Shown here in pieces: positions 14,482-22,599 of a stretch of 57,600 nt of DNA. Source of the DNA: Gemmatimonadales bacterium. Its GTDB lineage: Bacteria > Gemmatimonadota > Gemmatimonadetes > Gemmatimonadales > GWC2-71-9. The notes under the pieces are model-generated. The model was not told the DNA's origin, ran no database searches, and worked only from the letters and a program-made list of their open reading frames with translations. Each line of letters starts with the position of its first letter. Position 1 is the first letter of the stretch. The translations under genes were made by a program, and so were the position numbers. The stretch spans positions 1 to 57,600 of the forward strand of contig WVYX01000273.1 of assembly GCA_011772755.1 (NCBI GenBank), read 5' to 3'.

Positions 14482-17142
14482 CTAGCGATCCTTCCGCGCA
14501 TCGTGAATCTCCAACAACAGGTCCTGTGCCGCAGCATAGTTGGGGGCGATCTCGAGGGCCTGAACCACCGTTCGTCGGGCGCTCTCCCGATCTCCCGCAC
14601 TGAAGTATGCCCGCGCCAGCTGGTACAGGGCTTTGGCGCGATCGACGGGATCCAACGCCACCGCCGCACGGCGCTCCCGGATCGCCCGCCCCCAGTCCCC
14701 GAGCTCCGCCGACAGCTCGGCCAGACGACGATGAACGGCAATGTCCATTGGGTAGACGTACAGGGCGCGATCCAGGGCTTCCGCGGCACCCTTGCTATCC
14801 TGTAACGACTCCTGAAGGCCGGCAAGTTCCAGGAAGGCCTGGTAGTTGCCACCGTTGATGGCCGTCAGGGCAAGGAGCTCCTCGACCGCCTTGCGCGCTG
14901 CTCCCTGCCGCTTGTGGATGAGCGCAAGGTGCCAGTACGGGTTCCCGGGCCCCGCATATTCGGGAAACAGCGACTTGGCCCGTTCCAGGTGGGGAACGGC
15001 TTCATCCAGCCGACCTTCGGCTGTGAGCATCTGGCCCATAGCCAGTTGTGCCGCGAAGTCGTCAGGATCACGCCGTACCCGTTCCGCCACCTCGTCTCGG
15101 GAGCGCTTGCCGTGCGCCCCCAACAGCTCAACCGAGCCGAGGGCCGCAAGCGCTCTGCCGAAGCGATCCCGCAGGTACCGTTCGAACACTTCATTGAAGG
15201 CCTCGAGGTCGGTGTGCAGCACCGACCGGAAGACCGCCGACGTGCTCCTACCGTCGCGATATCCCTGGAGCATGCGGCTGAGTGCCTGGGGACCGTGGTC
15301 GCGCTCGATCAGCTCGCACACCAACGACGCCTGGTAGTACGAGAACGCGACCTGCTCGGGATACTGGGGTCGCATGAACCCGTTGTTCAGCTCACCCACC
15401 GGCAGGAGTCTGCCCTCACGAAACGCCATGAGGAACCCGGGACTCACGTCGCCACCCCACCCGGGACGGGCGCGGCGTTCCTCTAACACCGCGAGGCCCT
15501 CTGAGAACCAGCGGGGCACCTTGTGGTCGGTCACGCCCAGATGGAACGTGTGGGCAATCTCATGCCACAGCGTCGAACCCCAGTTGAACGAGCCCAGCTC
15601 CCGCGCCGACGGCGAGTCCATGGCCAGCACGGGGCCGAAGCTCACCCCCAGAGCGCCGACGCCCACGAGCCCCACCGTGCGCACGGAAAAATCAGCGTGA
15701 CTGGGATAGACCTCCACGCGGATCGGAGTGGCGGGTCGGTACCCGTACCGCGCGGCGAGCCGGTCGTAGGCCTCTTCAGCGAGCTCGCCGGCATACAACG
15801 AGAGCAGCCGCGATTCCTTCCCGTCGATGACGAATCGGAAGCGAGCTGTCGCCGTCTCGGAGTAGTGGGCCAGCGTGTCGAGGAGGTCCAGAGTGTTCTT
15901 GGTCCAGACGTCGTACGGGTCACCCTCGAATGCGACCTCCAGGTTCTCCCGGCCGGCCTCCATCGAACCCACCCGAAGCTGGTTGATGCCAAGCAGGCCG
16001 TAACCGCGCCACGACTTGGGGTCCAGTTCGACCGCCTGTTGTGCGAACCGGACCGCCAGGTGATACAGGCGATTCCGGGCGCTCACCTCGGCCAGCGTAT
16101 TGTAAAAACCGGCGAACCGTGGGTTGAGAGAGAACGCACGGCGCCGGGCCTCGTCGAATCCGCCCTGGTCCCCCTGTAGAAACCGGATCGCAGCGAGCAC
16201 ACTGAGCGCTTGAAGAGTGGTAGAGTCGACCTCGAGTGCCCGCCCAACTTCGCGAGCGGCCTTGCCATAGTCCTCCAGCTCGATGTACAGGGTCGCGAGG
16301 AACACCCGGGCGGGGACGAGGTTAGGGTTGATCTCGATGCTCCGGCGCGCCAACTGGAGGGCCTCGGGCGACCCGGCGAACCGCCGGGTGCGCGCCAATC
16401 CGAGCAGGGCGCGAGGGTGGTTGGGGTTCTTGGCGAGAATGGAGTCGAACGTCTCGAGCGCCTCGGTGCCGCTGTACTTCTCCAAGAACAGCTCACCGAT
16501 TAGTAGCTGCGGCTCAAAGTCGTGCGGCGCGGCGGACACGGCTTCGTCATACGCCCGCAGCGCGTCTCTGTAGAGCTGCGGATCGTTCACACCCAGGTAG
16601 CGCACCGCTGTCGCCACGGCCGTTAGCTCATCTGAGTTCAGGCGCGGAGTTTGGTTGTAAACGTCGATGAAGGCGTCGAACTCACGCATCGCCTCGGCCA
16701 CGTCTCCGCGCTCGTACCGCAGGATGGCGAGGTTGAGCCGGGCGGCGAGGCTGTCTGATGCCCCGCCCCTCACAGCGTTGGCAAACGCCCGCTCGGCCTC
16801 ATCACGCCGCCCCTGACGCAAGAGCACCTCACCCAGGAGCGTCCAGAGCTCCGGGGAACGGGAGTTGCGCTCGACGAAGCGCCGCGCCGTGTGCTCCGCG
16901 TCCCGATACCGGCCTACCTCCCCCAGCGCCCGGACCAGGCCGCGGGCCGCTTCGGCGGACGCGGGTTGCCGCCGCACCAGGCGCGTGAAGCCGGAGATCG
17001 CATCGTCGTAACGTCCCTCGTTGTAGGCAGCCCGAGCACCGGCCAGTTCGCCTTGCGCCCATACGTACGGCGCCGTGAGGCAACTCAGCGCCGCCAACAA
17101 CGAGAGGGCCCGTCCCCAGCACGGCCTAGCGAGCATGATCAC
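14482..17142 (-). CDS. Exported TPR protein with gluzincin (peptidase MA-like) domain
   Basis: An 886-residue protein with a signal peptide (ALSLLAALSCLTAPYVWA). TPR units fill about 35-420 and again 660-880. Between them is a metallopeptidase-like domain: HEIAH at 527-531 and the third ligand in WFSEGLAVLEE (E548), the gluzincin arrangement, so zinc binding looks intact. The protein is probably periplasmic. The GTG at 17142 overlaps the stop of the caspase-like gene as GTGA; an ATG two codons later is possible. In this operon it may process or hold partner proteins through its TPR arms (inference). Confidence 0.88.
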   Translation of the reverse strand: MIMLARPCWGRALSLLAALSCLTAPYVWAQGELAGARAAYNEGRYDDAISGFTRLVRRQPASAEAARGLVRALGEVGRYRDAEHTARRFVERNSRSPELWTLLGEVLLRQGRRDEAERAFANAVRGGASDSLAARLNLAILRYERGDVAEAMREFDAFIDVYNQTPRLNSDELTAVATAVRYLGVNDPQLYRDALRAYDEAVSAAPHDFEPQLLIGELFLEKYSGTEALETFDSILAKNPNHPRALLGLARTRRFAGSPEALQLARRSIEINPNLVPARVFLATLYIELEDYGKAAREVGRALEVDSTTLQALSVLAAIRFLQGDQGGFDEARRRAFSLNPRFAGFYNTLAEVSARNRLYHLAVRFAQQAVELDPKSWRGYGLLGINQLRVGSMEAGRENLEVAFEGDPYDVWTKNTLDLLDTLAHYSETATARFRFVIDGKESRLLSLYAGELAEEAYDRLAARYGYRPATPIRVEVYPSHADFSVRTVGLVGVGALGVSFGPVLAMDSPSARELGSFNWGSTLWHEIAHTFHLGVTDHKVPRWFSEGLAVLEERRARPGWGGDVSPGFLMAFREGRLLPVGELNNGFMRPQYPEQVAFSYYQASLVCELIERDHGPQALSRMLQGYRDGRSTSAVFRSVLHTDLEAFNEVFERYLRDRFGRALAALGSVELLGAHGKRSRDEVAERVRRDPDDFAAQLAMGQMLTAEGRLDEAVPHLERAKSLFPEYAGPGNPYWHLALIHKRQGAARKAVEELLALTAINGGNYQAFLELAGLQESLQDSKGAAEALDRALYVYPMDIAVHRRLAELSAELGDWGRAIRERRAAVALDPVDRAKALYQLARAYFSAGDRESARRTVVQALEIAPNYAAAQDLLLEIHDARKDR

Positions 17143-18134
17143 GGCTGCTTCCCTTCGCGCTCGCGAATTGCACGGCTGGTGCGCGCCAACTCAAGCAGCA
17201 GGCGCTCCAGCTGCCTCTGGTATAGTTCAGCTGCCATCTCATCCTTGCGAGAACGCAGAGCAGCCAGTTGCTGCTCCAGTTGCTCCTTTCCCTTATACAA
17301 GGCCGCCAGCTCAGGATCGCTGATGACCCCGGCGCTCTGGGTGGGGCTGTGCAGAAACAGTCGCATCGCCATCCCGCCGTCGCCGGTGAGGGGATCGGGT
17401 TCGGTGCTCCCCCTACCGTCTCCGTCGTCGTCCAGCAAGGCGTGCTCGGTCAGCAGGCGGTTCTCGCTCTCGTAGGCCCGAGCAACCTCTCGGCGGGCGT
17501 AATTGAACGCCTCCAACACCGACACCCGTTCGTCCTTGTCCGTGTCGGCACCGTCCCCGGCGAAGGCAGCCACGAAATGGCCGGGGAAAATCGTCTCGTT
17601 CCGCTCAAAGCCCGACTTCGTGGCTGTTACGATGGCGCGGCGCTTGCCCGAGAGGACGGGGATGAACCCACCGCTGGCGCTGGAAAGGTTGGCGAAGACG
17701 ATCTCCTGCGTTGGAAATCTGGACAGCACGGCGGCGAAGTCCTCGGCGGTCATGTCGGGACCCGGGAGGTTGAACCGCATTTGTCCCCCCACCGCGCTAC
17801 CGTGTCCGACCAGGACAATGAAGATCCGTGCGGCGGGTTCCGCACGCGTTGCCAGGTCGTTCAACGCACCTTCGACATTCTGCTTGGTGGACTTGCCGGC
17901 GATGTCGGTGTGGCGGCCGGGCGACTCGGCGAGGTAGACAATGCTCTCATCGGGAAGATGAAATCGATCCCGTGCCGCTCCCACCAGTGTCGTGCACCAC
18001 TCTTCGAACACCTGACTGTACTTGGGCTCGCCGCCGATACCGCTCACTACCACCAGGTAGGTCTGCGCCATGACGTCCATCGGCCGGACCACCAGGGCAC
18101 CGCCCAGCACTGCCGCGAGCCACGTCCGCCTCAC
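17139..18134 (-). CDS. Exported C13/caspase-like protein lacking the catalytic cysteine
   Basis: A 331-residue protein starting with GTG at 18134 (VRRTWLAAVLGGALVV signal), overlapping the VWA gene stop as GTGA. The core is a caspase-hemoglobinase fold: VYLAES, then IFIVLVGHGSAVGG with the His (H111), then EIVFANLSSASGGF at the position where legumain- or caspase-like enzymes carry their Cys. Here residues 151-155 read SSASG, so the usual nucleophile is absent and a Ser or no catalysis is expected. AIVTATKSGFERN and FVAAFAG match the family. The C-terminal 70 residues form a charged coiled coil. Fold assignment is fairly secure; loss of peptidase activity is inferred. Confidence 0.8.
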   Translation of the reverse strand: MRRTWLAAVLGGALVVRPMDVMAQTYLVVVSGIGGEPKYSQVFEEWCTTLVGAARDRFHLPDESIVYLAESPGRHTDIAGKSTKQNVEGALNDLATRAEPAARIFIVLVGHGSAVGGQMRFNLPGPDMTAEDFAAVLSRFPTQEIVFANLSSASGGFIPVLSGKRRAIVTATKSGFERNETIFPGHFVAAFAGDGADTDKDERVSVLEAFNYARREVARAYESENRLLTEHALLDDDGDGRGSTEPDPLTGDGGMAMRLFLHSPTQSAGVISDPELAALYKGKEQLEQQLAALRSRKDEMAAELYQRQLERLLLELARTSRAIREREGKQP

Positions 18135-20422
18135 GCCAAGCCCCGCTGACGCCGATATCCCCACTCGGCGGCGATCAGGCCGACCAGCATGAGAAACAAC
18201 ACCGGCATATCCCACAAGTCCCGCTCCTCGTGTACCGTCGTGCCGCTCTCGGTGAAGCTCACATCTTCCGGAAGCGTGCCGATTGTCGCGGGCGTGTAGA
18301 ACCGCCCTCCAGTCTCATCCGCGATGCGCTCGAGGAGCGAGGCCCGCATTTCCGCGTCGAAGTACTCCGTCTGGAGGTCGCCGGCCTGCACGTACGACTC
18401 CGCACTGCCCAGTGGGACGCCCGCCTGCTGCGCCTGCACGCGGACCTCGTAGAGACCGTCCTCTTCTGCTAGGAAGCTCGCTCGGTACTCGCCATCTCGC
18501 TCAACCGTCCACTCCATGGGGACCTCGCGCTCAAGACCGCCAGGTGTCGTGACGTTCGCTACGACCTCGGCACCGTTGAGTCGGATGTACCCTGAGTCAG
18601 AAACCTCAGCCGTAATCGTCACGGGTGCGCCTCGCTCCACCCGATCAAGCGAGGAGGTCACCGCAACGCGATCCGTGACCCCGCTCACCAGCCAGCGAAG
18701 CAGCTGACGCCAGAAGGTCTCGTGCGTCATGTCGTCTACGGGGATGTCGGCATGCATCTGCCAGAGCCAGGAGTCCTGCACCGGGAACGCCATCGCTCTG
18801 CCGCGCCCGTACCGCTGATGAGCGAGAACGACCAGCGGATCCGACAAGTCGGCGGCGCGGCCGGTGAGCAGGGTGCTGGCCCCCGGCTTCACTTCCCTCA
18901 GCGGATTCAACATCGACAGCTCCGGAAGCTCCTTCCACCGCGCCTCAGAAGATTCCACGTCCTCTGCAAGCTGCGTCACTGGATGGCCGCGACCGTACGG
19001 GGTGAGTCCCACCTTGACCTCTGCGAAGAACGAGCCGCCGTCCGATGAGGCGTCGGAGTCCAACACGATGGGCAACGCCTCGGCCAGTGGCGTGCCGGCA
19101 TAGCCGCCCCGGGCAAAGGCATGGCGGCCGCCCAGGGCAAGCAGACCGCCTCCGCGCTGGCCGACGAACTCCGTGATCATCCCGAGTTGGTCATGGGTGA
19201 AGAAGCTCGCCTCAACGCTTCCGAGAATCAGCCCATCATAGCGGAAGAGCTCTTCACGCACTTTGGGGAAGCCGCCGGCGAGCTCACTGGGGTCGTCTAC
19301 GCCGATGCGATAGAACTTGTTCTCCGCCGTGCGTTGCAGGACCACTACCCGCAGGTTCTCGTCGTCGGCAATCGCACGTCGAACGAACTTCACTTCGAAA
19401 CGCGGCTCACCTTCGAAGTAGAGGATCTTCCGTTCCCCACTATCCACGAAGACGAGGGCTTCCAGCACATTGTTCTGGCTTACAGCTTCGCCTGGCTGCG
19501 CTGCAGCGCGGAAGCGAAACAGCCGTGGGCCGACTTCGTTCGCGGTAAAGTGCACGCGCACCGGCGCCGTCTCCCCCTCACCCGGCAGCCGCACGTCCTG
19601 GGCGCTCACGATCCTGCCCGCGTCCTCCACTGTGAGCCGGACAGTCTCGCCGCCGAACCCGGAGTGGGCCACCGTCAGGTCCACGGCCACCGAAGATCCC
19701 TGAAGCACGGTCCGCGGCGTCGCAACCCGCTCCAGCGCGATGTCCTTCGCGAACCGCTGTGCGCCGAGCCCCACGGTATGCACGGGGACGCGACCTGCCG
19801 CTAGTTGCAGCAGTATCTCTGTAAGGGGCGCATCCGCATTGTCGGCGCCGTCGGTAATGAGCACCAGGCCGGCCAAGGGAACTGCCGCCAACTCCCGGCG
19901 TGCTGCGTCGAGCGCCCGCGCTAGATCCGTCCGCCTGCCGGTGAACGTTAGCTCGCCCACGTCCCCCAATCGCTGCACGGTCTCGGAGAACCGGAAGAAG
20001 CGGAGCTTGAACCGGTCACCCAGGGCCGCGACGAGTTCGCTTCCCTCTGGCCCGAACGTCTCATGAATGAACTCGCTCCGGGGCTGCTCTCCCTCGTCGG
20101 CAATCTGCATGCTGCGTGAGTCGTCGATCAGAATGCCCAGGAAGTTCTGTTGCGGCACCACGGTGGCGATCACCAGCATGGGCCGGGCCAGGCAGAACAC
20201 GAGAATCCCCAGCACCGCCAGTCTCAGGCCCGCCAGCAATGCCCGGTCTGGCGTCCTGAGCCTCGCCTGAGGCCGCGTGTAGATCACCACCGCCGGGAGT
20301 GCCGCCGCTGCGCCGGCCAGCAGCACCAGCGCGATCGGCCACGGGGCGTCAAACGCCAGCTCGCCACGCTCGAACACCACGGGGCGGTACTTGAAGAGAA
20401 ACTGAAACAGACCCTCGAACAT
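18131..20422 (-). CDS. Membrane VWA protein with glutamine-amidotransferase-like region
   Basis: A 763-residue protein. Two N-terminal helices (about 28-48 and 63-83) precede a VWA domain with MIDAS residues D100, S102 and S104 (LIDDSRSMQ) and VLITDGADNAD. The middle (about 330-560) holds the GATase-1-like fold seen in this family (ILYFEGEPRFEVKFVRRAI, ILGSVEASFFTHDQ, GGGLLALGGRHAFARGGY) without a catalytic Cys. Beta-rich domains follow, and a last membrane helix (DMPVLFLMLVGLIAAEW). Its ATG lies 9 bp from a MITE-like arm that separates it from the first operon gene. Confidence 0.88.
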   Translation of the reverse strand: MFEGLFQFLFKYRPVVFERGELAFDAPWPIALVLLAGAAAALPAVVIYTRPQARLRTPDRALLAGLRLAVLGILVFCLARPMLVIATVVPQQNFLGILIDDSRSMQIADEGEQPRSEFIHETFGPEGSELVAALGDRFKLRFFRFSETVQRLGDVGELTFTGRRTDLARALDAARRELAAVPLAGLVLITDGADNADAPLTEILLQLAAGRVPVHTVGLGAQRFAKDIALERVATPRTVLQGSSVAVDLTVAHSGFGGETVRLTVEDAGRIVSAQDVRLPGEGETAPVRVHFTANEVGPRLFRFRAAAQPGEAVSQNNVLEALVFVDSGERKILYFEGEPRFEVKFVRRAIADDENLRVVVLQRTAENKFYRIGVDDPSELAGGFPKVREELFRYDGLILGSVEASFFTHDQLGMITEFVGQRGGGLLALGGRHAFARGGYAGTPLAEALPIVLDSDASSDGGSFFAEVKVGLTPYGRGHPVTQLAEDVESSEARWKELPELSMLNPLREVKPGASTLLTGRAADLSDPLVVLAHQRYGRGRAMAFPVQDSWLWQMHADIPVDDMTHETFWRQLLRWLVSGVTDRVAVTSSLDRVERGAPVTITAEVSDSGYIRLNGAEVVANVTTPGGLEREVPMEWTVERDGEYRASFLAEEDGLYEVRVQAQQAGVPLGSAESYVQAGDLQTEYFDAEMRASLLERIADETGGRFYTPATIGTLPEDVSFTESGTTVHEERDLWDMPVLFLMLVGLIAAEWGYRRQRGLA

Positions 20423-20430
20423 GGTTCAGC

Positions 20431-20467
20431 GCCGCCTGCGCAACGGACTTCTGGGAGGCCGCACTAG
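20431..20467. repeat. Single arm of a CTAG-ended MITE-like repeat
   Basis: These 37 bp match the right arm of the element at 21463-21499 with about five differences (shared TTCTGGGA, CCGCACTAG ends). The terminal CTAG supplies the TAG stop codon of the adjacent DUF4159 gene (20464-20466), and the repeat fills the gap before the VWA gene. It looks like a leftover end of an inserted element. Confidence 0.75.
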
Positions 20468-21246
20468 TGGCTCATCCCGTAGAGGATCATGTTGATGCCC
20501 AGTTGGTAAGCGAAGTTCGAGAACTGCAGCGGGTACCAGGGATCTTCGGCCCACTCCCAGGCGTCCCCCAGGTCCGTGTTCCAATTGATCACCACCATCA
20601 GCCGCCCGTGCTGGTCGAAGATACCCCGCAGAGCCGGAACGTATCCGTCGTACTGCCACGTAGGCCGTCCATTCACGCCCCCCCCGCGACCCGGCACCTG
20701 GAGGATCTCGTCGATGTGATAGAAGGCGCTGAGCAACGCGTGATCCACGGGGATATCGACGATGTCATACTCCGGCAACACACGGCGCATCTCGGCTTCG
20801 AAGTTGGCCCACTGTCGTGTGCCCCAGAAATCATCGATCACGAGAAACCCGCCGGCCAGCAAGTAGTCGCGCAACCCCGCCACTTCCGGTTCCGTGAGGG
20901 ACATGTAGCCGACTTCCAGCGCGTAGAGGAATGGAAAGCGACGCAAGTCGGGATCATCGAGGCGCACGGGATTCTCGAGCTCGTAGGCATCGATATTCGT
21001 CAGATGCCGGAGCCCGATGAGGAACTGGCGGTCCGCCTTGGGAAAGTCCACCGCCCAGCTCCCGAAGCGGCGGCGTCCGTAGCTCGTGTACTCAGCCCTC
21101 GTGAAGTAGAAGGCCCGACCCTGGGCGTTCGCCTCGCGGGCTGGCCGCTGACCCTGGGGCCGGGCTGGCGCACCGAGGGGCTGCACCCAGAGCACGGTTC
21201 CCATGCTCAGGAGGCCCAGAACGGGCAGGGTGACGGCTCGGGTCAG
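20464..21246 (-). CDS. Exported DUF4159 protein (first gene of the MoxR operon)
   Basis: The DUF4159 core is clear: FYFTRAEYTSYGRRRFGSW, FPKADRQFLIGL, then VGYMSLTEPEVAGLRDYLLAGGFLVIDDFWG and WEWAEDPWYPLQFSNFAY. I place the start at a CTG (21246) because it sits five bases after a strong GGGAGG and yields a proper signal peptide (TRAVTLPVLGLLSMGTVLW). The first in-frame ATG (21204) would cut that signal in half and has no ribosome site. Length is then 260 residues. Compared with the copy at 13674-14480 the blocks are the same but the spacing differs. The stop codon is provided by a MITE-like repeat arm. Confidence 0.82.
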   Translation of the reverse strand: MTRAVTLPVLGLLSMGTVLWVQPLGAPARPQGQRPAREANAQGRAFYFTRAEYTSYGRRRFGSWAVDFPKADRQFLIGLRHLTNIDAYELENPVRLDDPDLRRFPFLYALEVGYMSLTEPEVAGLRDYLLAGGFLVIDDFWGTRQWANFEAEMRRVLPEYDIVDIPVDHALLSAFYHIDEILQVPGRGGGVNGRPTWQYDGYVPALRGIFDQHGRLMVVINWNTDLGDAWEWAEDPWYPLQFSNFAYQLGINMILYGMSH

Positions 21247-21297
21247 ATGTTCCTCCCACCATGGGGGCCAGGTCCGTCAGGACCAATACCAGCAATA

Positions 21298-21329
21298 CCG
21301 GCGCCGGCGGCGTTGGTTCCCGGCGCCGG
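21298..21329. promoter_or_regulatory. Perfect GC hairpin in the leader of the MoxR operon
   Basis: CCGGCGCCGG occurs at 21298-21307 and 21320-21329; it is self-complementary, so the copies form a 10-bp stem with a 12-nt loop about 50 bp upstream of the first gene's start. It could be an attenuator, an mRNA-stabilising element or a regulator site. Confidence 0.45.
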
Positions 21330-21413
21330 CCCTGGCGGATGAAGCACGCAAGATGCCACCAATGGCGCGGTCCCGACAGGTGTGGTAGCCTCTACGAGCA
21401 CGGTGCGCACTGG

Positions 21414-21499
21414 CTAGTGTCCTGTCCCAGAAGTCCGCCGCATATGTTCCGCACCGATGCATGCCGCTTGTGCAACGAACTTCTGGGACGCCGCACTAG
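21414..21499. mobile_element. 86-bp MITE-like element with CTAG ends
   Basis: The ends are imperfect inverted repeats of about 24 bp: left CTAGTGTCCTGTCCCAGAAG, right reading (reverse) CTAGTGCGGCGTCCCAGAAG, both starting with CTAG. No coding capacity. The right 37 bp recur at 20431-20467. The stretch 21247-21560 between the MoxR operon and the queuosine gene holds only this element and the leader hairpin. Confidence 0.72.
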
Positions 21500-21560
21500 C
21501 GGGCCATTTGTTTGGGATCAGGACTGGCATCGTCCACGGATACACGGCGGTGTGCCATCG

Positions 21561-22526
21561 ATGGAATCACGACCGCTGGACAGGGTGCGGACTAGGTGTG
21601 GCGAGGTGGCGCAGCAGTCCGGGCACGTTCGGATAATGCATCACGCGATCCAGCCCTACGCTGCGTCGCTGCCATCGGATCAACCAACCCGGCCGACAAT
21701 GGACTCCAGTTGCCATCTCCTGGGCGGGGGAGATGCCACAGTCGCGTTCTTCCTCACCCTGGATGCGATCAACTTCGGCTCGGGCTACTTCCCCCACCTG
21801 CGGAAGCGCCCGGGCATGTCGGGGTATTTCACGGTGGCGTCCTCCCTCAAGGACTACTACGAGCAACATGGTCCGCCTTCGGCGGAGGAACTCACGCAGT
21901 TCTCCGCCGAGAACTGCGCAGGCATCTTCGATCAGGACCTCGAGCACCCCGTCACCAGGGAGCTGATGCGGCTGTTCGCGACGGCGCTCAACGACCTGGG
22001 CGCATACCTACTGGAGCGTTTCGAGGGGAGCTTCTTGGGGTTGGTGCAAGCCGCGGGAGGATCGGCCGAGCGCCTAGTCGAGTTGCTGATCGAGATGCCG
22101 TACTTCAACGACGTGGCGTCCTACAACGGCCTCGACGTGCCGTTTTACAAGCGGGCCCAAATCACGGCGGCCGATCTTTCCCTCGCGTTCGATGGCAAGG
22201 GACCCGGTCGATTCGACGACCTGGAGCGTCTCACCGTCTTCGCAGACAACCTGGTGCCGCACGTGCTCCGACTCGACGGCATCCTGCGGTACGACGACTC
22301 GCTGGCCGCGGACATCGAAGCCGGCGTGCTGATTCAGTCGGGATCGCCTCGAGAAGTGGAAATCCGCGCGTGCGCCGTGCATGCCGTGGAGTGCCTGGCG
22401 GACGTCTTGCGGGAGGCCGGGCGATCGGTCACGGCGATGGGACTCGACTACCTGTTGTGGAATCGGGGGCAGCAGCCGGCCTACAAAGCGCGGCCACGCC
22501 ACAGGACTCGTTCCGTCTTCTACTGA
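21561..22526 (+). CDS. Queuosine 5'-phosphate N-glycosylase/hydrolase (Qng1, DUF2419)
   Basis: A 321-residue protein of the queuosine salvage family, which releases queuine from queuosine 5'-monophosphate so that it can be put back into tRNA. Family blocks are present in order: VRTRCGEVAQQSGHVRI near the start, FFLTLDAINFGSGYFP, YFTVASSL, FSAENCAGIF, LTVFADNLVPHVLR and GSPREVEIRACAVHAVE, ending MGLDYLLWN. The ATG at 21561 (or GTG at 21552) fits the family's usual length of about 320; the frame stays open far upstream through the MITE, which is not coding. No other queuosine gene is nearby. Typical residues of eukaryotic members are mostly kept. Confidence 0.85.
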   Translation: MESRPLDRVRTRCGEVAQQSGHVRIMHHAIQPYAASLPSDQPTRPTMDSSCHLLGGGDATVAFFLTLDAINFGSGYFPHLRKRPGMSGYFTVASSLKDYYEQHGPPSAEELTQFSAENCAGIFDQDLEHPVTRELMRLFATALNDLGAYLLERFEGSFLGLVQAAGGSAERLVELLIEMPYFNDVASYNGLDVPFYKRAQITAADLSLAFDGKGPGRFDDLERLTVFADNLVPHVLRLDGILRYDDSLAADIEAGVLIQSGSPREVEIRACAVHAVECLADVLREAGRSVTAMGLDYLLWNRGQQPAYKARPRHRTRSVFY

Positions 22527-22599
22527 AGGTCGGGGCAGCCCCCAGCCTTACTTCCCCGGCTGTGCGTCGATAGCGCCGACTTCGCGTATCCCCCTGCAC

